Assembly (NCBI GenBank): GCA_026261815.1
Contig: JAMPIT010000354.1
Span: forward strand, 1,364,001-1,428,000
From: Monarcha castaneiventris obscurior
Lineage: Eukaryota; Chordata; Aves; Passeriformes; Monarchidae
DNA length: 64,000 bases
Direction of reading: 5' to 3'
Part shown: positions 55,658 to 64,000 of the stretch, piece after piece
Position numbering within the stretch: the first letter of the stretch is position 1
How the letters are laid out: every line of letters starts with the position of its first letter
Program-made: the position numbers and the translations under genes
Notes under the pieces: generated by a model
Databases searched by the model: none
Seen by the model: only the letters and a program-made list of their open reading frames with translations
What the model was told of the DNA's origin: nothing

Positions 55658-55851
55658 GGGGAAGGGAAGGGAAGGGAAGGGAAGGGAAGGGAAGGGAAGG
55701 GAAGGGAAGGGAAGGGAAGGGAAGGGAAGGGAAGGGAAGGGAAGGGAAGGGAAGGGAAGGGAAGGGAAGGGAAGGGAAGGGAAGGGAAGGGAAGGGAAGG
55801 GAAGGGAAGGGAAGGGAAGGGAAGGGAAGGGAAGGGAAGGGAAGGGAAGGG
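55658..55851. repeat. (GGGAA)n pentanucleotide microsatellite
   Basis: About 38 perfect units, all purines on the plus strand, with no interruption over 190 bases. It is one of three long purine/pyrimidine tracts in the window, with those at 13.73 and 24.46 kb. Confidence 0.98.
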
Positions 55852-57883
55852 CCCTGCTCATGGCCTGATCATCTCTGCTGACATGGGGATCCTATTTTTA
55901 GCCCCATCAGCATCGTAAAAGCAGCAGAGCTCTGGAGCCTCCATCCCTGAGCCTTGGGCACCCTGAGCACCGAGGTGTCAGCGCATTTCCAGCCCTGGAG
56001 CATTTCCCCTGGGAATGGGGCAGGAGCAGCAGCACAGCTGGGCTCAGTAGCTGAGGCCTGGGCAGGCTCCAAAGTGCTGTCTGAGGGCTCAGAGCTGCTG
56101 TTCTGATTTTCCCCATCTCCAGATGAGCTTTCCTGGCAGCTGGTTAGGTAGCGTTTTGCCGTGTGAATGGAACCGATCTGGGTGGGAATTGCAGAGCTGC
56201 TCAGAGGGGGATGTGCTCCCAACTGTCCCTAACGTTGGAATGGGGCCTGGCTCTGAGCACAGGCAGGATTTCACTCCCTGCTGCCCCAGGAAGGTGTCCA
56301 GGCAGAGCTGGGAGGTTGCGGCTCTCACAGAGCTGGTCCTCATTCACCTTCAGCTGCCACAAACAGTCTTTGGCAGCTAAGGCTGAACAACCTTTTGTGA
56401 ATCTTGGCAGGAATCTCCCTCTGTTGGATAAGGGAATCTTCTCCAGCTTTATTGTGCTCCAGAGGATCACCCAACAGGCTGAGTTTTTCCTTTTTTAATA
56501 GCTCCTGTTCCTGCTGGCTTGTCCTGCCTGCTCTGGATCACACCCAAGCTCCACTTAAATTTATTTTTTAAAAGGATGTGGCTTTAACCCCCAGCATTTT
56601 TATTATTTGCCGCAGTGAAATTGCCAGGGGACGTTTTCCAGGGAGACTCAAACAGCCCCCAAAGAGTCCCTGACACGATGAACCCTCTGTTCCTGTGCAG
56701 GGTCTCGTGGCTGGAAGGGAGCAGCCCTGGCACTGCACTGATTCCATCCTCCCTTGCTCCTTGGAGGATCCCAGGACCCAGCTGGAGCCAGCCCTGAGCA
56801 GCCTGGTGGGAATGCAGCGCTGAGGCACCGGGAGGAGGGAGCAGAGGCTTTCCTGGGGTCCCTGCCCCCTTCCCTTCCCTTCCCTTCCCACCTGTGCCAC
56901 TCCACAGGTTTCACATCCCAGGAGATGCCAAGAGACCCACACAAGGTTTTATTTTATCCTGCTCTGAGTTAGGAGGAGTTACCCTGTCCAAGTGCACAGG
57001 AGCCCTTAAGGCTCCCCACACCTGGGTCTCAGTTTGACAGGGAACAGCTGAGCTGGAGCTCTGGGTTGGCTGCAGCTTTAATTCCACAAACGCCCCGTTC
57101 TACTCCTCTCCCAGCCCACGATCACAGCGAAGGCCACACCTGTGCAGAGGTGCCCTTGCTCATCCTGCTCACTGAGACTCAGTGCTGGTCACAGCTCTCA
57201 CAGAAAATCATTTAGAAAAGAATAAAAAACCAGCAAAAGATGTTTTGCCTTCAGTTGCCAGGAAAAATAGCTGTGACCTTTCTTGGCAGAATCTCCAGCG
57301 TTAAAAGACTTTCGTGAAATGTTTAGTTTTCAGATAGAAAACGTAAAGGGTTTTTTTGTGGAATGCAGCCACTTTTTCTCCAAGGCATCTGCTCAGCCCA
57401 ACCCAGTCCTGTCCAAGAGCCAGCTCAGGGAAGTGGTTCCAGGCATCCTCCCTCAGCTACTGCAGGGATTGATTCCATCTCTCTCCAAAGCAGCTCCTTC
57501 TCCTCTCCCCAGCATTTTTATTTGTGCTGTCAGTGCCCACAGCTGAGGCCCTCCTTACCCCTCTCTCATCATCACTGCTCTGTTTCTCCAGCCTCTCCCC
57601 ACCTGTCTTCCCTCTCTGATCCAGAAAATCCATCACTTTTTGTGTTCTCAGCTTTGGGATTGTTCATTTCTCTGCTCTTGGCAGCAGCAGCTGCTCCAGC
57701 AGGACCAGGACCCCCTTTTCACCCATCCCAATGGTGTCCACCCACCCTGGGGGTTTGGGAGAGGGTTTGGACCTGGATCTCACTGGGGTCAGGGCCCCCA
57801 GCCCCCAGAGGGGCTATTCCCACAGGCACACATTCCCTGACGGATTCCAGTGCCCAGAGTCCAACCAGTGACCCCTCAAATCT
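55852..57883. other. Single-copy sequence, no gene seen
   Basis: A short (CCCTT)n run lies at 56869-56889. AT-rich near 57190-57380. A 235-codon plus frame at 57363-58070 runs into a CR1 copy and is not a gene. Confidence 0.55.
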
Positions 57884-58076
57884 CAGAGGGTGGGCAGGCC
57901 CTGGCACAGGGTGCCCAGAGCAGCTGTGGCTGCCCCTGGATCCCTGGCAGTGTCCCAGGCCAGGTTGGATGGGACTGGGAGCAGCCTGGGACAGTGGGAG
58001 GTGTCCCTGCCATGGCAGGGGGGGCACTGGAGGGGCTTTGAGGTCCCTCCCAACCCAAATAATTCCATGATCCAAG
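57884..58076 (+). mobile_element. CR1 LINE 3' end, group A
   Basis: Sense copy: gagggtgggcaggccctggc, gggtgcccagagcagctgtg and ggtccctcccaacccaaata followed by attccatgat. It is well preserved, about 190 bases. Confidence 0.94.
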
Positions 58077-58344
58077 ATCTCTCAAATCAGTCTCAGGGCT
58101 GAGTCTCCACACAGCCACGTGTGGGGCTGGGATTCCCAGGTTGTTTGATGAGATGTAGGAACCATTGAATTCCCATAATTATTTTTCTTTTCTCCCTGAA
58201 ACATCTGAGATTTTACATTTTTCCCTGTCCTCCCATCTATGGCACTTCCAGGCCATTTTCCAGCTTCCCTGGCCCTAATCTGGCCCTACCTCTCTGTCTC
58301 ATTCCATCTTCTTCTAGGAAGAATTCAGTTCTTCCAAGGGGATG

Positions 58345-58393
58345 TCCCATCCCATCCCATCCCATCCCATCCCATCCCATCCCATCCCATCCC
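58345..58393. repeat. (CCCAT)n microsatellite
   Basis: About nine and a half perfect cccat units beginning in gatgtcccatcccat. Pentanucleotide, short and uninterrupted. Confidence 0.96.
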
Positions 58394-60188
58394 CAGCCCG
58401 TCCCTGAGGGCTAGCAGGGCTGAGCAACGCCCAGGCCCCAGCTCTGCACGGGACACTCTTCCCGTGGTTATCCTGGGGAAATCGGCTCTGCCTGGAGAAA
58501 CAAGGACAATATTCCCTCAGAAAGGGACTTTGTTGTTCCGAAATTCCTCCCTGTAAGTTAGCAACGTTTTTCATCAGCCAAGGAGCTGCTCTGGAATATT
58601 TTCTGCAATGAAAGGCCCTGAGCTGGGAGCAGTTGGGTGTTCCCTGGCTCACAGGTGCCCCAACAGACACAGGGATGTCTCCCTGCCAGGCAGGATTGGG
58701 GCTCCTTCCTCCCAGATTCCAGAAATGCCAATTACTTCCAAGTCACTTTGCCTTTTCCTATCTGCCACTGTTGCTTAATCAATGGCCTGAGTTTAACGAG
58801 GCAGCAAAGCAGTGAGAGAATCCAAAGGCTCCATTCAGTCGGGGATATTTCACATGTAACCTTTGGAGGGAAGGTGGATCTGCCCTGGAGCTGGCACTGG
58901 GAAAATCCTGAGACTGCAGCAGCTGAGGGGGACTCAGGCTCTGCCTGATAAACAGGGAAAACTTCCAGGAAAGATTTTTTTTAATAAGAAATTAACTTGT
59001 TACCTTTCTCAAAGCATCTTCATCCCAAGGCCTGAGAGCAAGGCTGGAGAAAGAGCCTCAGTTTTAGCCCACAGCCACAATTCCCAGACTCCTCATCTCC
59101 CTGGAAGCTGCTCCTCCTGTTCCAGCCCCCACACAGCTCTGGGGCTCACAGGTGCCAGCCCCGAGGGATACTCCAGGAACCATACAATGCCAGAGGGAAA
59201 GCACCACATTCTTATTAGCTTAAATCTAAATACAATGCAATTAAATAAATCATCAGAATTGTGAGACTAGTCCTGGGTCCAGTTGGTGATGCCAGGCCGC
59301 AGCTGCCACTGGCTCCAGTAAATGTGCAGGGATTGCAATCAGCTGGTGTCTAATTAACCACAATCACTGTCTCATTAGCTCCAAGCACAATTCTAACCAT
59401 GGAGCCTTCTCCTGATCCCTTCTCAGGAGGCTTCGTTTCATTTGGGAACGGGTGGAGTGGGACAGGTGAATTGTGCTGGGAGGATCCCTGGCAATGCCCA
59501 GTGACCCCACAGACATCCCCAGACCCCACAGACGCTGTGGCATCAGCACCAGGGATAGTTTGGGCACTTCCCAGACCAGGTTTTGTGTGCAGTCAGTGGG
59601 AACATCTCAGCCATGCTCAGAGTCCCCACCCCTTTGTTTCTGGAGCAGCTGGGGGGTGGTTTGGAGTTTTTATTCCTGCTATTCTGGTGTGGTTGCTCTA
59701 AATCCTCCATCCCTACACAGGCCAAGACAAGAGGATTTGTACTGAACACTGCACTGATGAGGGTGTTTCCCTTGATAACCAGCTGGTGTCAGTTCACTGA
59801 CGATTCCTTCCCCACAGCTTTCCTTTTGTTTGTCTTTACAGCTCTATCACAAAATCACTTTGTGTTTGCAATTCACTTGTTTTTCCTCCTTTCTTGTTCC
59901 TCTACAGCAAATATAAAACCAACAGCCTTTGGAAATCACACAAGAAGGTAAAAAAATCAGTATCTACCTATGGAAGTGAGAAGAAATGAAAAGCCACCAA
60001 GCCCCCCAAACCAGGAAGGTTCGATTCTCCTCTAAAGCATTTGGTTCAGCGATCACCCTCAGCACAAACCCAGAGCCAGCCCACAGCCCCTGAGCGGGGC
60101 AGTGGCTGCTCCACGAAAGAGCCCCAGGCAAATCCTGCCACTGACTGCAGTGGATTTGTGTCAGCAGCGAGAATGGAAATCACTGGAA
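58394..60188. other. Single-copy sequence, no gene seen
   Basis: AT-rich near 58970-59010 and 59200-59260, the latter with strings like acaatgcaattaaataaatc followed by a repeat-free tail to 59400. No frame exceeds about 135 codons and none is recognised. Confidence 0.55.
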
Positions 60189-60302
60189 AGGCACCAGCAG
60201 AAGAGTTGTTCAAATCCTGCATATCTCGTGTTTATTTTCCATGTCTCAGAGAAACTTCCTCTATTTTGGGCTCAGTGAGTGCCTTTCACCATTAAAAGAA
60301 AT
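60189..60302 (-). repeat. Non-CR1 segment shared with 25.56-25.71 kb
   Basis: gttcaaatcctgcatatctc, tccatgtctcagagaaactt and gctcagtgagtgcctttcac, then aaaagaaattagtttgggtt, in the same order as at 25.6 kb. On the CR1 sense strand the segment contains an AATAAA (complement of tttatt at about 60233) downstream of the CR1 end. Confidence 0.75.
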
Positions 60303-60535
60303 TAGTTTGGGTTTGAAGGGACCTCAAAGCCCCTCCAGTGCCACCCCTGCCATGGCAGGGACACCTCCCACTGTCCCAGGCTGCTCCTAGCCCCAATGTC
60401 CAGCCTGGCCTTGGGCACTGCCAGGGATCCAGGGGCAGCCACAGCTGCTCTGGGCACCCTGTGCCAGGGCCTGCCCACCCTCCCAGCCAGGAATTCCTCC
60501 CGATATCCCATCTAAACCCACAATTCTGAGATTCA
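60303..60535 (-). mobile_element. CR1 LINE 3' end, group A
   Basis: Antisense copy: gaagggacctcaaagcccct, the standard block to ctgtgccagggcctgcccac, then cagccaggaattcctcccga. The last variant is shared with the copy at the left window edge. Confidence 0.94.
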
Positions 60536-63500
60536 CCAGTCTGAAAGTTTGCCAAGTTTGGTGTCAATACCTTTACCTAAAACACAGCTTGGATGTAGTC
60601 AAACATTCCCCCTGATTTAAACACTTCTCTGAATGGAAAATCTTTCACTAAGATGGGGATGCTCCGGGGAGAAGTTGATTTTTTGACAATGCAATGTTTC
60701 CCTGACAGTTCCTAAACCCCTCTGGAGCTGGGACCTGGACCTTGTCTCTACTGAGAATCCCAGTTTGGGGTTTTTTTAATACCCTGGCTGCCAGACAGGA
60801 GAAGTTAAATAAAGTTAAATGAAGTCTTCCTTCCTTCACTTTAAATGCTTCGGTTTTATACTTGTCATTTTGAAGGAAACAACCCTTGAGCAAACAGAAA
60901 GAAATACTCCAGCAGTTTATCTTTTAAAACAGTCCTGGATTTGCCATGAGTGGTAGGGAAATGTGATTTCTCAAGGCCTGAACCTGCCCAATCCCCAACA
61001 ACACACCAAGAAACCACTCTCCAGACAATGCCAACGCTGCAATTTGTTATTTTAGAGCTGCTCTATAAAGAACAAAGCCCTCAACTGAGCACATCACATG
61101 TGGTTGTGTCTATCTTTAAAGATTTGAGTAGGAAATTCCCTGGGAACCACTGGAATCACTGGTGCTGCAAAGCAGGCACGTGCTGGAGGTGTCTCATGGG
61201 CTGCCTGAGGATGGGGATGAGCTTCATGAGCATTCACCCCAAACACTGGGCAAACACAAGCTGTGAAATCGTCATCAAAAATAAAAGGCCTCAAGGCATC
61301 CCGAGATAATTAATGGAAAACGAATTGTGGAGCCTCTTATGAAAGGCCAGCAAACAGCCCCCGTGCAATCAGGGCAGCAAAGAGCCTCGGGGGCTGCGAG
61401 GATCGTGGAACAATGGCAGGTCAGAGGGAGCAGCACCTGAGCATTCCAGTGTGGGACAGAGAACATCTGCCTGGGAAACAAATCTCACCCAGCTCAGCAG
61501 AAAAGCTGAAAAGTGTTCAATGAGTCCAGGAGTGACAAACTCTGAAGGACCTGCACCTCTTGGAGCTGAGCTGGGAGCAGGGCAGGGCTCCAGCAGCACC
61601 AAATCCCAGACCTGGACCTGGAATATCTGGACCAGAGGGCTGCATTTCCCTGGATTAGCCAAAGCCCGCTCCAGAGGAACTCACTGTAAATACTGACTGG
61701 GAATTTGGAATACACAGCTCGCCTTCCTTAACACTGCCAGGGGCACTCCTGGCCCCACACTGCTCCTGTCTCCTGCATCCCAAACAAATCACCCTCGGGC
61801 AGAAGTGTCTCCCACAGGCAAGAGCTTTGTGAGCCAGACCCACCCTGACCTCTGCCACAGCAACTCCCGCAGCTTTCCTGCCCTGGTTTACCTGAATGGC
61901 CCAGCTCTCGTGTTCCCCTCGCAGCACTGGTACAGCTTCAAGGCAAGGAGCTCAGCAGGGTCACAGGTTTCTCTCTCTGTTACAGCACAGCACCAAATAC
62001 CTCCCTGTCCCAGCAAAGTGCTGCCAAGTAGCAGCACAATGAGGGGATTTATCCTCTGCTGGGACTGTACCTGTGGAAGGCTCCTTAGCAACCACCTGAG
62101 GAAAACTCTCCTCACAAGACCGCAAAGAAAATCCAGCAGTTTATGGCACAAAAGGTTTCTGGAGCTTTCTGTGAGCTACTGAGAATGCAGTGTCCAGCCA
62201 GAAAATGCTGAGGAGCCAGAAACAACCCCAGCTGCTTTAATGAGCCCACCTAGTAAGCAAAATTAAAAGAACAGCACTTGTCCAGAGCCTGGCATTTGGA
62301 ACCAGGGGATTATGGGCTCAGAGGAAGGGCTGGATTCCCCTGGGCTGGGGACACCCTTCAGTGTTGGTCTCCTGACAAAAGCGCTGCTGCTCCTGCCAGA
62401 GCTAATGGGGATAAGAGCAGGACGAGAGAGGGAAACCCTCCTGCCTGAGCTCCCTGCCCACTCCTGGCTTATGCAAGTCAGGCCTACATGGGCTGTACCT
62501 TTAAACCCGGGGCCCAGCTTATCCTCCTCCACCTCCTGCCTTCTCCTGAACTCTGCTCTTGTGTTAATCCCTTCCTCACAGCCAAAATCTGCCTTTGCTG
62601 GTGGAAAAAATGAGTTTAGTCTCTCCTGTGTCTTCCCAGCCTCCACCTTCTCCCAGGTCTTCCCAGGACCCCCAAGCCCTGCGGTGATGTCATCTCCCTT
62701 CTTGATATTCCTTTCATTTTGACAAGAATTATTAATGAATATTTAAAGAAACTTTTTGCTACCATGAAAGTCCCCAGTCTTTCACAAAATCCACAAAGAA
62801 ACACAAATCCCAAATGGGAATTGGGAGCCTGAAGGATTTGCCTGAACCTCAGCAAGGAGCTCCCTGCTTGGAGCCCAGCCCTGCATCAGGGAAATGTGAA
62901 ACTGCACCTGCAGAAGGAGCACAACCTGCTTTGGGCACAGAAATAAACCCAGCAGCACAACTGCTGAATTATTTGTGCTTCCCAGGTGAGTTCCCTCCAC
63001 CGAGAAGGCCGGAGATCACGCACGGAGAAAAGGAATTACAACCCCAATCTCCTTCTACCGAAGAGAAGCTTCAATTATTTATGGGGGCTTGAAATATTTA
63101 GCTTGGCACTCGTGCCCTTAAGGAAACTCCAGTTACCACTTCGCCATCACGAGGAGCCAATCATTTATTCATGGGATCAATAGGAACACGAAGCAGAATG
63201 CGGGTTCCGAGGAATGCTGGTTCCAAGGCAGCACAGGGGTCAGGGCTGGAAGGGCTGCGTCCATCTGGAGGCAGGAACCTGAATTTTGAGGTCATTTAGC
63301 CACTCCACGGGCCCATTGCTAGGAGGGTTTGGTATGGAAAGGTAAATCCCAGAACCAAGCAGGGATCCCAGCGGGGGCTGAGCACACCCAGGTGTGGGGC
63401 TGGGGAGTGGAGAAAGCCCCCAGATCTGCTCTGGGCATGATAACAGAGCCCACTGGAGATTTTTGGTGGATTGCTGAGCTTTTCCTGGCAGGGAATGGCA

Positions 63501-63869
63501 GAAATGCAGCCTGTGACCAGATTTCAGAAGCAGGAACTGAACCTGGGACCTTGGAACCTGAAACCAGAAATGTTTGTGGGCTCCCTAAGGATCCTGTTTA
63601 AGCAAGGCCCAAAGCAGGCCCATGGAGAGGGGAATAAAAGTTATTTGCTTGGCAGCAAAATCATTTCATGGTAGGGAGAGGTGGGAAAATCCAGTTCCCA
63701 TTGGCATCCTGGGCACATCAGCCCATTTTCAACAGCCGGAATGGGAAGGATCCTTCCAAATCACAGAGGTACAATACAGTGGTAACCTGTTTTAACCTAT
63801 TTTTATCACCCTTGAAGTCCTTATGGAGGTGGTTCTGCCCCTCCACTCCAGGGGAAGGTGTCTCTTCCC
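60536..63869. other. 3.3 kb single-copy block, no gene supported
   Basis: Ordinary to AT-rich, CR1-free. Frames of 119 codons (60950-61309 plus), 125 codons (61805-62182 plus) and 136 codons (62312-62722 plus) are open but resemble no family. AT-rich strings at 62700-62810 and 63030-63180 could be conserved noncoding sequence. Confidence 0.5.
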
Positions 63870-63926
63870 ATGGATCTGGTCCCTAAGGTCCCTTCCAAAC
63901 CAAACCATTCTGGGATTCTGTGATGA
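63870..63926 (+). mobile_element. CR1 LINE 3' tail
   Basis: Terminal tail: ggtccctaaggtcccttcca, aaccaaaccattctgggatt and ctgtgatgat. Only about 55 bases are recognisable. Upstream gaaggtgtctcttcccatgg may extend it slightly. Confidence 0.8.
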
Positions 63927-64000
63927 TAATAAATAGTGCTCTCATCAGACATCTCCAAATCTCCAATAATTGCTACTTAATCAACAAATGCAGCAGTCTG

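Noticed and set aside
60015..60090. ggttcgattctc resembles a tRNA B box
   Set aside because: No A box at the right distance and no cloverleaf pairing can be made from the flanks.

Overview
The window looks like nuclear DNA of a bird, most likely a songbird. The basis is many short, 5'-truncated copies of the CR1 (chicken repeat 1) LINE on both strands, a generally GC-rich sequence, and many microsatellites and minisatellites. I found no protein-coding exon, tRNA, rRNA, CRISPR array or bacterial-type gene organisation that I can support. Most of the long open frames are CR1 3' coding relics, frames kept open by tandem repeats, or chance frames in GC-rich DNA. The window reads as intergenic or intronic sequence.

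The CR1 copies fall into four visible groups, named here only for this window. Group A carries the block gggtgcccagagcagctg and a tail like aacccaaaccattcc; it is the commonest. Group B carries agctccaggagcgtttgga. Group C carries ttgtggctctgcacaagtc. Group D is the single longest copy (about 10.91-11.58 kb, minus strand) and still shows the end of the CR1 reverse-transcriptase ORF. The given strand is the CR1 sense strand. Almost all copies hold only the 3' few hundred bases, as expected from abortive target-primed reverse transcription.

Layout: 0-9 kb is mostly single-copy, with small CR1 pieces and small tandem duplications. 9-16 kb has the group D copy, a group B and a 540-base group A copy, a GGGA/GGAA microsatellite and a 14-bp minisatellite with a 70-bp higher-order period. 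16-29 kb is sparse, with CR1 at 20.4, 23.3 and 25.7 kb, a 21-bp repeat at 21.7 kb and a 288-base CTTC tract at 24.5 kb. At 29.2-29.96 kb lies a 750-base minisatellite. 30-36 kb is dense in CR1. 36-39 kb is single-copy. 39-48 kb is again CR1-dense, with a small CpG-island-like patch at 39.6-39.9 kb, a CCAT microsatellite and a G-rich 34-bp minisatellite. 48-64 kb holds scattered CR1, a nested CR1 pair at 53.1 kb, and tandem repeats at 54.0, 55.7 and 58.3 kb.

The observations most worth a second look are these: a shared non-CR1 segment next to two group A copies 34 kb apart; a 37-base direct repeat bracketing one group C copy; a group A element nested in a group C element; a twice-occurring inverted repeat of GTTAATT at 15.0-15.2 kb; the CpG-rich patch; and several AT-rich single-copy stretches that could be conserved noncoding elements. 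No previously undescribed system with genes is visible.
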